Assembly: GCF_900142925.1 (NCBI RefSeq)
Contig: NZ_FRCN01000010.1
Location: 1 to 64,000 of the forward strand
DNA length: 64,000 nt
Direction: 5' to 3'
Source: Chitinophaga sp. CF418
GTDB lineage: Bacteria; Bacteroidota; Bacteroidia; Chitinophagales; Chitinophagaceae
In this document: positions 18,758 to 27,602 of the stretch, one piece after another
Layout of the letters: each line of letters begins with the position of its first letter
Position numbering within the stretch: the stretch's first letter is position 1
Position numbers and translations under genes: made by a program
The notes under the pieces: model-generated
Told to the model about the DNA's origin: nothing
Database searches by the model: none
What the model saw: only the letters and a program-made list of their open reading frames with translations

Positions 18758-19123
18758 CATCTTACCATGATCTGACACGTCATTTTTGGTAAAACACTGT
18801 ATCCAGACGAGATCCCCTTCCGCAGCTATTCGTTTAATTGATACGGAAAAACCGGGGTACTTTCCGAAAAGATGTTCCTGCATTGCTTTTAGTGTACCCT
18901 CAGCCCCGCTCCCCCCATGCGGATGATGGTTGATAAAATCGGAAAGCATCATCGACATGGCTTTTACAAGGTCTTTGTCATTGTATAAGGTGTAGAAGAA
19001 GTTGGTTACAAATTTTTTATTTTTTTCTTCCTGCCTGCTATCCCGTTTTTGCTGGCCAGATGAGATAAGATGTGATAGAAGCAGAAGGGCCAATATACCC
19101 GACTGACGCAATAATTGTCTCAT
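18656..19123 (-). CDS. SnoaL-like (NTF2-fold) secreted protein
   Basis: 155 residues. A signal peptide (LLRQSGILALLLLSHLISSG) is followed by a polyketide-cyclase-like NTF2 fold: FVTNFFYTLYNDKDL, YINHHPHGG-like motif (DFINHHPHGGSG), IKRIAAEGDLVWIQCFTKN, then IWRVQDGRIAEHWDIIQDVP. The HWD near the end and the central His pair are the residues expected in the pocket of this family. Members act as small isomerases/cyclases or ligand-binding proteins, here probably in the periplasm. The 3' end overlaps the broken plus-strand gene by 102 bp. Upstream there is a perfect ACAAAC-N5-GTTTGT repeat, but 183 bp away. Confidence 0.8.
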   Translation of the reverse strand: MRQLLRQSGILALLLLSHLISSGQQKRDSRQEEKNKKFVTNFFYTLYNDKDLVKAMSMMLSDFINHHPHGGSGAEGTLKAMQEHLFGKYPGFSVSIKRIAAEGDLVWIQCFTKNDVSDHGKMSMDIWRVQDGRIAEHWDIIQDVPADIDPSFMFN

Positions 19124-19431
19124 AAAGTTTTATTTTGATGAATACATTAGTGATCCTGTCAGCGATCATTATTGATACTAACAATGTAAAATTGCTTACA
19201 ATCCTGTTTTCTGTGAATGAGCCATATCATTAAAATGAATTGATACAGATCAAATACTGCCACGGGGGAAGCTAACTGCATTAATCAGTACAAAGAAAAA
19301 ATGAGACAAACTTATTGTTTGTGTGGCAAATAGAATTACAGATATCAATGATAAACTTGTACAAACCAATTATCTTTTAGACAGGTAGATGGTCACAATG
19401 CGCCTGCAGTCGATCAGTCAAGTTACCAATA
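19124..19431. other. Gap between NTF2-fold gene and HxlR gene
   Basis: No gene. It contains the inverted repeat at 19306-19322, which has the same 6-5-6 form as the Crp/Fnr-like boxes of this region. Confidence 0.5.
19306..19322. promoter_or_regulatory. Crp/Fnr-like inverted repeat
   Basis: ACAAACTTATTGTTTGT: perfect 6-bp arms and a 5-bp spacer, the same architecture as the boxes at 16447 and 18183. No -7 element stands at the same distance on either strand, so its target is unclear. Confidence 0.4.
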
Positions 19432-19785
19432 CTAAAGCTTTGGCTTACGATCCTTGCCGGACGTATTCCCATGGTGTTTCTGATTCCAACGGGTCAACAT
19501 ATTCAGGATAGGAAGCAACTCAAGCCCTTTCGGGGTCAGTGAGTATTCAACGCGTGGAGGTAATTCTTTAAAAACTTCCCTTTTAACGATTCCATCTTCT
19601 TCCAACTCCCTTAACTGATCGGTGAGTACTTTCTTGCTGATAATACCCATCTTCGCATGAATGACGCCGAAACGCACCTTCTTTTTACCAATCGTATAAA
19701 TGATGATCGGTTTCCACTTTGTCCCTATAGTTGCCATCGTCCTGGTCATAGGACAATTATGACAAATGAAAATATCCCTGTCCAT
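19432..19785 (-). CDS. HxlR-family winged-helix regulator
   Basis: A 117-residue MarR-like dimeric repressor. N-terminal ICHNCPMTRTMATIGTKWK includes the conserved Cys-Pro and 'KW' of HxlR/YodB/HypR proteins. In that family the Cys can act as a redox or electrophile sensor. The recognition part reads GIISKKVLTDQLRELEEDGI and the wing VEYSLTPKGLELLPIL. It is transcribed away from an MBL-fold hydrolase gene. Between them lies an inverted repeat (19789-19814) directly upstream of this start. HxlR regulators typically control a divergent detoxification enzyme, and this layout fits. Confidence 0.88.
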   Translation of the reverse strand: MDRDIFICHNCPMTRTMATIGTKWKPIIIYTIGKKKVRFGVIHAKMGIISKKVLTDQLRELEEDGIVKREVFKELPPRVEYSLTPKGLELLPILNMLTRWNQKHHGNTSGKDRKPKL

Positions 19786-19788
19786 ATT

Positions 19789-19858
19789 TACTGGTTACTT
19801 TATCGTTACCAGTATCTGTATTGCATTGATATTACAATACCTCTCATTGGTAACTTTG
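19789..19858. promoter_or_regulatory. Divergent control region HxlR / MBL hydrolase
   Basis: TACTGGT (19789-19795) and ACCAGTA (19808-19814) form a perfect 7-bp inverted repeat with a 12-bp spacer, a plausible HxlR operator. TAACTTTG (19851-19858) is a good -7 element for the plus-strand gene at 19898. GTAAC is repeated around it. Confidence 0.5.
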
Positions 19859-19897
19859 CGTAACTAATATAAGTTTTTCCTGAACAATAATAATTTT

Positions 19898-20845
19898 ATG
19901 AAAAATCTTTCATTAAAACATTGGCTTTTCTTACTGCTTTTTCCCTCACAGATATTATTTGCGCAATCCGGGCTGAGGCAGGCCGGATACTATAGAACGA
20001 TGGTAGGCGATGTAGAAGTGATTGCACTGTCGGATGGTACGGTACCTGTTGATGCACACATGCTCCTGGGGAAAGTCCCGAACATAGACACGTTACTTCA
20101 TCATGCTTATCTGAAACAGATAGTGGAGACTTCTATCAATGCATATCTTATTAATACCGGATCACGCCATATTCTTGTAGATGCCGGGGCCGGGGATCTC
20201 TTTGGCGGCACTTACGGGGGAGCGCTTATTCAAAGTCTGCGGAATGCGGGGTATCAAACCACGCAAATTACCGATATCCTCATCACGCATATTCACCTTG
20301 ATCATACAGGAGGGTTGCTGGTGAACAATAAAATGGTCTTCCCGAAGGCGACCATTCATGTAAACAAAGCTGACATTGATTTCTGGTCACAGCATCTGGC
20401 ACCAAAGGTTGCGGAAGCAAGAGGCATCACCGCCAACCGGGCTGCTTTTATGGCACTCAAACCGTACCTGGATGCAGGAAAAGTGCGCACGTTTGAAGGA
20501 GCTTCCGTTCTATTTGAAGGCATCAGCACGCTGGAGGCATCGGGACATACTGCCGGACACACACTCTTCGCACTGGAAAACAACGGAGACAAAATGGTGT
20601 TCTGGGGGGACCTTGTTCACATCTCCGCAGTTCAGCTGGCGATGCCGGACAATCGGGACGAGTATGACTTTGATAAAGACAAGGCGGCGGAACAGCGTGT
20701 AATGTTATACCGGGAAGCTGCGGAAAAGAAGTATATGGTGGCAGCGGATCATATTTCGTTTCCCGGATTCGGGCGGTTAATAAAAAAAGGAGTTGCCTAC
20801 GAATGGATACCACTTAACTACAGCGTACAGCTCTTAACTAAGTGA
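19898..20845 (+). CDS. Secreted metallo-beta-lactamase-fold hydrolase
   Basis: 315 residues. A signal peptide (LFLLLFPSQILFAQ) suggests a periplasmic enzyme. The MBL metal site is complete: THIHLDHTGG (HxHxDH), SGHTAGHT with the next His, WGDLVH with the bridging Asp, and a late His in AADHISFPGFG. The sequence around VETSINAYLINTGSRHILVDAGAG is typical of the quorum-quenching-lactonase/methyl-parathion-hydrolase-like group in Bacteroidetes. The natural substrate is unknown. It is divergent from an HxlR regulator. A close paralogue with the same organisation lies at 40723. Confidence 0.85.
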   Translation: MKNLSLKHWLFLLLFPSQILFAQSGLRQAGYYRTMVGDVEVIALSDGTVPVDAHMLLGKVPNIDTLLHHAYLKQIVETSINAYLINTGSRHILVDAGAGDLFGGTYGGALIQSLRNAGYQTTQITDILITHIHLDHTGGLLVNNKMVFPKATIHVNKADIDFWSQHLAPKVAEARGITANRAAFMALKPYLDAGKVRTFEGASVLFEGISTLEASGHTAGHTLFALENNGDKMVFWGDLVHISAVQLAMPDNRDEYDFDKDKAAEQRVMLYREAAEKKYMVAADHISFPGFGRLIKKGVAYEWIPLNYSVQLLTK

Positions 20846-20905
20846 CAGAAGAAGATAACGCCGCCGGCAGGTAAGCACACACGCGACACTGCACAAAAGT
20901 CAATC

Positions 20906-20972
20906 TGTTTGATTTATACAAATCTTGGTTTGTTTCACATAAGCGACCCTCTGACATATCATTCTATCTTTG
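20906..20972 (+). promoter_or_regulatory. 27-bp regulon box and -7 element, SDR at 21004
   Basis: The box at 20906-20932 starts TGTTTGATTTATACAAAT and ends GGTTTG. After exactly 32 bases comes the -7 element TATCTTTG (20965-20972). The same box-32-(-7) arrangement occurs at 39234, 39345, 40618 and 43003. The TGTTTG/GGTTTG halves are 21 bp apart, two helical turns, as for tandem AraC-type sites. Confidence 0.65.
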
Positions 20973-21003
20973 AGTCATCAAAATCACTAAAAAATTCAAA
21001 GCA

Positions 21004-21849
21004 ATGGATACAAAGAATGTATGGTTAGTTACAGGAGCTTCCAAAGGACTGGGACTCACATTAGTAAAAAAACTGTTGGCAAACGGATACCGTGTTATCG
21101 CTACCTCCAGAAATGCGAATGCTCTTGAGCGCGAGATAGGGCCCGCTTCTGATACTTTTCTGCCACTCGAAATGGCACTGGCTGACAATAACGATGTAAA
21201 AAATGGCATTGAAAAAAGCATCCGCCATTTCGGACGTATAGATGTTGTTGTGAACAACGCAGGATATGGTCAATCGGGAACACTGGAAGAGCTCACGGAT
21301 GAGGAAGTAAAAAGCAGTTTTGATGTAAACGTTTTTGGTGCTATAAATGTAATCCGTAACGTATTGCCTTACCTGCGCGCACAACGGGCCGGACACATTT
21401 TCAACATCTCCTCCATCGGCGGTTACACAGCGGCATTTCCGGGATGGGGAATTTATTGTGCAACAAAATTTGCCATTGCCGGCATTACAGAGAGCCTGGC
21501 AGAAGAAGTAAGGGAATTTGGTATTCACGCCACAGTTGTCTATCCCGGCTATTTCCGTACGGAATTCCTGTCAAAAGGTTCCATCAAAATAGCGGCGAAC
21601 CCTATCGATGCATATGAGTCGGCGCGTCATTCAGAAGCAGCACATTTAAATGAGATCAATGGTAATCAATCTAATGATCCGGAAAAAGCAGCGACTATAC
21701 TTATCGATATTGCCAACCTGCAAAAACCGCCTGTGCATCTCTTCCTGGGCAATGATGCTTATGCCGCAGCAGCCGGTAAAATCTCAATTATAGAGCAGCA
21801 ATTGAGCGAATATAAAGACCTCGCTACAGCCACAGCATTTGTTGCATAA
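21004..21849 (+). CDS. Short-chain dehydrogenase/reductase (SDR)
   Basis: A 281-residue NAD(P)-dependent oxidoreductase. TGASKGLG (cofactor motif), the basic residue after strand 2 in ATSRNANAL favouring NADP, VVNNAGYG, NISSIGG with the catalytic Ser, and YCATKFA with catalytic Tyr and Lys. After the Rossmann core there is a ~60-residue C-terminal extension (NGNQSNDPEKAATILIDIA, PPVHLFLGNDAY), as in the group of 'SDR with 17-beta-HSD-like' proteins. The substrate is unknown. Its promoter carries the shared 27-bp box, so it is probably co-regulated with the flavin reductase, MBL hydrolase and SDR 18-22 kb to the right. It is convergent with the response regulator that follows. Confidence 0.88.
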   Translation: MDTKNVWLVTGASKGLGLTLVKKLLANGYRVIATSRNANALEREIGPASDTFLPLEMALADNNDVKNGIEKSIRHFGRIDVVVNNAGYGQSGTLEELTDEEVKSSFDVNVFGAINVIRNVLPYLRAQRAGHIFNISSIGGYTAAFPGWGIYCATKFAIAGITESLAEEVREFGIHATVVYPGYFRTEFLSKGSIKIAANPIDAYESARHSEAAHLNEINGNQSNDPEKAATILIDIANLQKPPVHLFLGNDAYAAAAGKISIIEQQLSEYKDLATATAFVA

Positions 21850-21860
21850 GCATGTAAAAC

Positions 21861-21903
21861 ACCCGATTCAGGATATTGCTATCTGCAGCATTCTGAGTCG
21901 GGT
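21861..21903 (-). terminator. Hairpin between convergent genes
   Basis: ACCCGATTCAG (21861-21871) pairs with CTGAGTCGGGT (21893-21903) with one wobble. On the minus strand it is followed by GTTTT, so it best serves the response-regulator gene. Confidence 0.5.
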
Positions 21904-21931
21904 TACACCCCTGAAGCCGGTTGTATGAATA

Positions 21932-23851
21932 TCACTCTATCAGGTCTTTGGAAATACCCAGTTTTTTCATTTTGGAGGTAAGAGTGGTAGGTGGTAGATT
22001 CAGCAGCTGAGCGGCGCCACCTGCTCCATATATTTTGCGGTTACATTTTCTAAGTACATGGATGATATGATCGCGTTCAATCTCTTCGATAGTCTGTACA
22101 GCATCGTGTGCCGGCCGATTACCTGTCTTCACGGTGGCGGGTAATACTATTGATTGTATGAAGCGGTTAGGAGAAAGCACAACAGTTCTTTCAATTATAT
22201 TTTCCAGTTCCCTCACGTTACCTGGCCAGTGATAGGTTTGTAGATGTTCGATGACGACAGGAGAAACTGTATAAGGGGTACCTCCTACCCTAAGTGAATG
22301 CTGGTTAAGGAAATGTTCAACCAGTAATGGTATATCCTCAGTTCTTTCCCGCAGCGGAGGTAATAGTATGGGAAACACATTTAGCCTGTAATAAAGGTCC
22401 ATGCGAAACCGCCCCTCAGCGACTTCTTTTTCCAGCTGCCTGTTTGAGGCTGCTATGACACGTATATCAACTTTCACCGGGGCTTTTCCACCAACACGGT
22501 CTATCTCACGCTGCTGCAGTACACGTAGCAATTTGACCTGTGCATTCAATGGCAGCTCTCCTATCTCATCAAGGAATATAGTCCCGCCGGATGCCTGTTC
22601 AAATTTTCCGGTCCGCTGGCTGATTGCGCCCGTAAATGCTCCTTTTTCGTGACCGAAGAGTTCCGATTCTATAAGGTCGGGCGGCAGAGATGCACAATTG
22701 ACAGTAACAAGCGGTTTATTATTTCTTGGAGAGAGCTGGTGTATTGCCCTTGCCACTCTTTCCTTGCCGGTACCATTCTCTCCGGTTACGAGTACCGAAG
22801 TATCGCGCGCAGCAACTTTTTTGATATAATCAAATACGGCAAGCAGCGATGAGCTGCGGCCTACTATGCCATGAAAGTGCTCTTCCTGTCCTCCGGACGA
22901 TGATCTTCGATTTTCAGGCACGGCCTTCCCGCTGGCCTGATCGGCTTTGCAGACCGTCTCCACTGCCGGTTCCAGCAGACCGCGAAGAAAATTGATCATT
23001 CCGGTATGTTCACCTGAATACGGGGCTGACTTTTTACTAAAGAAGCACAAGGCGATAACTGTGCCGTCAGACATGAGCAACGGCTGAAAGAAAAGGGATT
23101 CCATTCTCAGGTTCGTCGCAACAAAACCAATAAGAGTACTATTGGCCGCAAGTTCTGAAAAACCGGAGCCTATGAACACCGAGGAGGTGTTTACCGGGAC
23201 ATTTGTAAGACTGAGCTGTGTCAGTGCAGTGACTGAAAGTCCGGAGATGTTTGAAAGCTGTTGTAGCCCGTTTCTCTGATATTCTTTAAAGTGAATACGA
23301 AGAAAGCCACAGTCATGCAATTGCCAACTGCCATTATCATATGTGAATGCACTAAGGAAATCAAAGGGAATAATATCCTGAAGCACTTCCGCAAACTGCG
23401 CTTCATATTCCATTTGCCCGTTTGCTGCTTTTTTGAGGAAAGCCTGTACAGCCGCTAACTGCTCCTCCTTCAGATCCAGGCTATTCTCATCGCGGTAAAT
23501 CGCGATCTCAATTGCCACCAGCAGATCCTTTTCGCGGAATGGTTTTACAAGAAATCCATGTGGTCTGGTTTCTTTTGCCAGGGAGAGTATGCTTTCGCTT
23601 GAATTGGCAGAAAGATATATGAACGGGATCCGTTTATCGTTCAATATATGTGCCAGCTCGATGCCACTCTCCGCACCTTTCAGGTGTATGTCAAGCATTA
23701 CAAGACCCGGCCGGTGTATATCGATCAGGGCAAGTGCTTTTGATACGGATATTGCAATTCCGCAAACCTTATGACCTGCGGCTTCCAGTATGGACTTTAG
23801 CTGATAGGCAACAGTAAATTCATCTTCAACAATAAGTATCTTCTTCTTCAT
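21932..23851 (-). CDS. Response regulator with sigma54-activator (AAA+) and Fis-type DNA-binding domains
   Basis: 639 residues. The receiver domain (1-120) has ILIVEDE acids, the phospho-acceptor Asp in VMLDIHL, Ser in YLSANS and Lys in LVKPF. Residues about 135-310 are a GAF-like middle domain. The AAA+ domain (about 325-560) has Walker A GENGTGKE, the sigma54-contact motif GAFTGA (ELFGHEKGAFTGA), Walker B TIFLDEIGEL and the arginine-finger region YYRLNVFPI. The C-terminal Fis-type helix-turn-helix reads GAGGAAQLLNLPPTTLTSKM. All key residues are intact, so it should activate sigma54 promoters when phosphorylated. Its gene starts 10 bp after the kinase gene, its obvious partner. Paralogues are at 27746 and 46215. 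Confidence 0.92.
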   Translation of the reverse strand: MKKKILIVEDEFTVAYQLKSILEAAGHKVCGIAISVSKALALIDIHRPGLVMLDIHLKGAESGIELAHILNDKRIPFIYLSANSSESILSLAKETRPHGFLVKPFREKDLLVAIEIAIYRDENSLDLKEEQLAAVQAFLKKAANGQMEYEAQFAEVLQDIIPFDFLSAFTYDNGSWQLHDCGFLRIHFKEYQRNGLQQLSNISGLSVTALTQLSLTNVPVNTSSVFIGSGFSELAANSTLIGFVATNLRMESLFFQPLLMSDGTVIALCFFSKKSAPYSGEHTGMINFLRGLLEPAVETVCKADQASGKAVPENRRSSSGGQEEHFHGIVGRSSSLLAVFDYIKKVAARDTSVLVTGENGTGKERVARAIHQLSPRNNKPLVTVNCASLPPDLIESELFGHEKGAFTGAISQRTGKFEQASGGTIFLDEIGELPLNAQVKLLRVLQQREIDRVGGKAPVKVDIRVIAASNRQLEKEVAEGRFRMDLYYRLNVFPILLPPLRERTEDIPLLVEHFLNQHSLRVGGTPYTVSPVVIEHLQTYHWPGNVRELENIIERTVVLSPNRFIQSIVLPATVKTGNRPAHDAVQTIEEIERDHIIHVLRKCNRKIYGAGGAAQLLNLPPTTLTSKMKKLGISKDLIE

Positions 23852-23861
23852 AAATTAACTA

Positions 23862-26219
23862 TTATTGATATCCGCAGGCAGTCGGAACATATTTGTATTC
23901 AAATGCACTTATGTCTTTGTCCTGAAAAAAAATTATTCTGATAGATACGCCTTCTTCCGTATTACAGATTTCCAGGACGGCCTCCAGCTGATCACTTAAG
24001 CCACGAATCAGTGTCATTCCGAGTGTTTCGGCATTGTAGGGATCGAATTTCTTCGGGAGGCCTCTCCCATTATCCATGATCTCCAGCAAGCAACGACTAT
24101 CCCAGGCTGTCAAACGTATGTTGATCAGGCCTTGTTCTGTTTCGGCGAAGGCATATTTTATGGAATTGGTTATAGCTTCATTCAGGATAAGGCCTACAGG
24201 TATTGCCTGTTGTAATGTTAGCATGACATTGCTGATCTGCAACCTGAAGGTGATTCCTTGTCCGGCTGTATTGAAAGCGTCACTCAGATGGCTCACCAGT
24301 TCCCCAATATAGTCGCCCATATTAATAAACTGCATATTATTTGACAGGTACAGTTTCTGATGCATCAGCGCAATGGAATGTATCCTTTGCTGACTATCCT
24401 GGAAGGCGTTGATGGCTTCCTGATCACGTAGTCTTTTTGACTGGGAGTAGAGCAGGCTGATGACTATCTGCAAACTATTTTTTACCCTGTGATGTATCTC
24501 TTTCAACAGCCATTCCTTTTCTTCCAGCAGCGTATTCTTTTCTGCGAGCAACTTCTCCTTTTCGTTAACGAGATCCTGCAGGGAACTATTTTTTTTACTG
24601 ATAATCGCCTGTTGTTTCTGCAACAGATGGTTCTTCAGGGCCTTCTGCCTGTATCCATAGTAAAGCAGTAGAAGAACTACCAGCAGAAAGAGAACGCCGA
24701 TAATGAACAGCCGTTTGCTAAAATTGGCCTGGGCCAGTTCGCTTTGCTGCAGTTTTTGCTTATTGGTGAGCATCTGTATGCTATGCTCTTTCTGGGCCGT
24801 CCCATATTGTATTTGCAATTCTTCCAGTTGTTTGCTCTTTCTTTCAGAAAAGATGGAATCGTTCAGCTGTTTGTAATCCTGATAATGACGGATTGCAGCC
24901 ACATACCTCCCGGCGGCAGAATCTATATGGAACTGCATCAGTTTTACTTCTTTGAGTTTGGCAATATCGGCAGCGTCACTTTTTAATGAAAGGAACATCC
25001 TGATATAATGACTAGCTTTACCATACTGGTTCCAGTTCATATACAGCCGTGCTATCTGAAAGTATTCATTATGGCTGTTGGATGTCCTGCCATTATGAAG
25101 TGCCTGTTTCAGCGCCATCATATAATAAGTTTCAGCAACAGGATACATTCCAAGAGCGGTATAACAATCTCCCAGCGCTCCATTTGTGAACTGTTTGGCA
25201 TAGTCAGTACCCTTATACATGAGAGCGTCCTGTTTTTTAATGAAATAGATAGCGTCCCTCGAACGCCCCGCTTTGATCATTCCCTGTACGATCTGCCTCA
25301 GGAGATAATAGGCATAGAATCGTTGATGTATATCCGGGTTACCGATTGTCTGGAATCTTCTTAAGGCAGTATTCAGATATAACAGGCTTTTGTCCTGTTG
25401 TTCCAGTTCGAGGTACCACTTACCGAGGTTGGCATACACCTGGCTTTCGATGAAAAGATCTCCAACAGGTTTCAGATTTTTCAACGCGGTAAGACCATAA
25501 TTTACGGCAATGTTATAGTTGCCTTCATTGGCTTCAATGGTAGCAAGATAGTGGTATGTTTTATAAAGCGTGCGATCACCATATGTCATCTGGATCTTCA
25601 GCAACCAGATAAGGTCATGTTTGGCCGCCGCCGCCTGTCCATTGCTCAGCATACAAGACGCCATACGCTGATAGATATCTACCTGTCTGGTAAGATCGTT
25701 AAGTAACCTGTATAGCGCAAGGCTTTTCTGATAGCGGAACAGCTTAGCGTCAGCATCTCCATCAATAACCGGCGATCTGTCAGCGAAATGGAACCAGGCA
25801 TACGCCTGCAGATCTTCCCTGTCGGCCACACTATCTATCCGGATAGCTTCCCTGAAGGATTTTTCAGCCATTGGTATATTGTCACAGCGAAAGTAGTATT
25901 TGCCAAGGTCTATGAGGGACTGCTGCTGATCATAAATATTACGGTGCAGTACGCTAATCCGGTATGCATCGGTTAGCAATGGCAATGCGCTGTCGATCTT
26001 CCTTTTATTTGTGTAGTTCCACTCGGTATCGTAGTATTCTGCGGCCCTGACCAACAAATGTCTGACGTCGCTATTATCCTCTGCGGCCTCCTGGATAGCA
26101 GGCATTTGCGTACCGGTTTTGGCATACACAAAAAAAAACCGGCTACAACTCATTATAATAAATAAAGTTGCGCAGATGGTCATCAGTGGCGACCGCATAA
26201 AAGACTTGTTTACATTCAT
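23862..26219 (-). CDS. TPR-sensor histidine kinase (HisKA_2/HATPase)
   Basis: 785 residues from the chosen start. An N-terminal hydrophobic anchor or signal (PLMTICATLFIIMSCSRFFF) is followed by TPR-like repeats over about 400 residues, presumably periplasmic. One membrane segment follows (LFIIGVLFLLVVLLLLYYGY), then a coiled linker (KEKLLAEKNTLLEEKEWLL). The HisKA_2 box EIHHRVKNSLQIV has the acceptor His. The HATPase domain has LNEAITNSIKYAF, DNGRGLP and LGMTLI. The ATG at 26217-26219 was preferred because it lies 4 bp after the stop of the upstream epimerase gene, while an in-frame ATG at 26276 would overlap that gene by 53 bp. It is followed after 10 bp by its response regulator: one operon. 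Confidence 0.9.
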   Translation of the reverse strand: MNVNKSFMRSPLMTICATLFIIMSCSRFFFVYAKTGTQMPAIQEAAEDNSDVRHLLVRAAEYYDTEWNYTNKRKIDSALPLLTDAYRISVLHRNIYDQQQSLIDLGKYYFRCDNIPMAEKSFREAIRIDSVADREDLQAYAWFHFADRSPVIDGDADAKLFRYQKSLALYRLLNDLTRQVDIYQRMASCMLSNGQAAAAKHDLIWLLKIQMTYGDRTLYKTYHYLATIEANEGNYNIAVNYGLTALKNLKPVGDLFIESQVYANLGKWYLELEQQDKSLLYLNTALRRFQTIGNPDIHQRFYAYYLLRQIVQGMIKAGRSRDAIYFIKKQDALMYKGTDYAKQFTNGALGDCYTALGMYPVAETYYMMALKQALHNGRTSNSHNEYFQIARLYMNWNQYGKASHYIRMFLSLKSDAADIAKLKEVKLMQFHIDSAAGRYVAAIRHYQDYKQLNDSIFSERKSKQLEELQIQYGTAQKEHSIQMLTNKQKLQQSELAQANFSKRLFIIGVLFLLVVLLLLYYGYRQKALKNHLLQKQQAIISKKNSSLQDLVNEKEKLLAEKNTLLEEKEWLLKEIHHRVKNSLQIVISLLYSQSKRLRDQEAINAFQDSQQRIHSIALMHQKLYLSNNMQFINMGDYIGELVSHLSDAFNTAGQGITFRLQISNVMLTLQQAIPVGLILNEAITNSIKYAFAETEQGLINIRLTAWDSRCLLEIMDNGRGLPKKFDPYNAETLGMTLIRGLSDQLEAVLEICNTEEGVSIRIIFFQDKDISAFEYKYVPTACGYQ

Positions 26220-26223
26220 CGTT

Positions 26224-27192
26224 TCACGCATTAAACCTGTTCCCGCTGCTTCTGAACCAATGAAGCGTATTGGCAATTGCTTCTGTGGAAGCAGTTGGCT
26301 CGAAATCGGGGACTAATTTTCTCGAACGGGAATCGTCTATTAAAAATGACTGTTCAAAGAAATGTTTTCTCTCATTTTTTTCTCTCCATGTATGACTGAA
26401 AAACGACAACAGCCGTATTTTTCGTTTACTGTGTACTTTAATGTTCTGCTTTAATCCCGCCTGTTCCTGTATCTGTTTAATAAAACTCCTAACTGAAGAA
26501 TAAGTATTTCCTGCATAGTTAAATACACTGAAAAAATCTTTATCATGCTGTTTCAGTACGCGAAAAGTCACTTCTGCGGCGTCTTCAGAATAGGCGAATT
26601 GCCGCGGACTATCGATGTTGACCGGATAAGATGACCTTTTTCCCCTTGCCACTGCTGAAAAGACCGCCGAGATATCTGTCTTAACTACACCCGGGCCATA
26701 TAATTCCGGAAAGCGCATAATCATCACCTTGCATTTCTTCTCTACCACAGCTTCCAGCAATATATCCTCCAGCTTCACCTCCAGTATTCCCCTTCTACAA
26801 GCGGGGCGTGGTGCGGCCCGCTCTGTGACAGGCATCCCGCCCGCAAACTGAAGCACCGTTCCCGGATATATAAGCGTAGGCCGTCCTGACGTGACAGCGG
26901 TAATAATACTTCTGAATAAATTAATGGCCTGCTCCTTCCATTCGGACAACGTATAGTCATTTCCCAGAAAAACATACTGTCTATCGTTAAGGGTTTTCTC
27001 CATCAGGGGCGGGTCATCAGTCCGTCCTTCAATGACATTAATAAATTTACTTGTCTTGAATACAGCAGGTACCTTATTTAAATCTTCAGCAAATATTGTG
27101 AAAGGAATCTGCTTGTCCATCAACAATGATGAAAAAGCATATCCAGTACCTTCTGTTGCACCAAATACAAGGTATTCAGATGTTATCATCAT
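26224..27192 (-). CDS. NAD(P)-dependent epimerase/dehydratase-like protein
   Basis: A 322-residue extended-SDR/atypical-SDR protein. YLVFGATEGTGYA near the N-terminus is the glycine-rich cofactor loop. IYPGTVLQFAG, MRFPELYGPGVV and FAYSEDAAEV are the usual landmarks of NAD-dependent epimerases. The canonical YxxxK is not clear, so it may bind cofactor without epimerase activity. It heads a minus-strand operon with a kinase and response regulator (4 bp to the kinase). A distant paralogue at 29926 lies next to the paralogous regulator in the opposite orientation. The linkage suggests a role in, or control by, the signalling pair; this is inference. Confidence 0.75.
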   Translation of the reverse strand: MMITSEYLVFGATEGTGYAFSSLLMDKQIPFTIFAEDLNKVPAVFKTSKFINVIEGRTDDPPLMEKTLNDRQYVFLGNDYTLSEWKEQAINLFRSIITAVTSGRPTLIYPGTVLQFAGGMPVTERAAPRPACRRGILEVKLEDILLEAVVEKKCKVMIMRFPELYGPGVVKTDISAVFSAVARGKRSSYPVNIDSPRQFAYSEDAAEVTFRVLKQHDKDFFSVFNYAGNTYSSVRSFIKQIQEQAGLKQNIKVHSKRKIRLLSFFSHTWREKNERKHFFEQSFLIDDSRSRKLVPDFEPTASTEAIANTLHWFRSSGNRFNA

Positions 27193-27602
27193 CGGAATCG
27201 TTCGCTGGTTTTTTTACCCACTGCGCAGGCACAAACATTTTCATGCCAAAAATATAATGACCTGGTAATTACATATCTACAAATCATATTTACAGCATAT
27301 GCGCACGATATTTCGTGGTATAAACCGAAAGCATAACGAAATATCGTTGTTGCCCGCCGGGCCTAAATATCACGCACCTAAACTATCAATATAATAACAT
27401 ATTTTGCCAAAAAATTTTGTGGATTTGCATATATATTTATACCAGTCAGGTCGTCCGCTCCATTACATTGTTTGCAAAACAAAATCAATTAATTCAAAGC
27501 CAATGTAATTAACAATTGCGCTCCATCGCCAAACAGGGAAAACTTGTGGTTCCAGACCTTTTCCGCTTCTTCTGATTGCCGCCTGGCGTTGACTGGAACA
27601 GC
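27193..27602. other. Divergent control region with palindromes
   Basis: No gene. It carries two palindromes of the ACGAAATATCGT type (27304-27317 and 27335-27348) and AT-rich DNA that could hold promoters for the epimerase operon (minus) and for the relic/regulator (plus). Confidence 0.5.
27304..27348. promoter_or_regulatory. Paired palindromes, candidate activator sites
   Basis: CACGATATTTCGTG (27304-27317) and AACGAAATATCGTT (27335-27348) share the core ACGAAATATCGT in opposite orientation. Their centres are 31 bp apart, three helical turns. Related single sites occur at 34056-34069 and 44276-44289. Confidence 0.5.
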
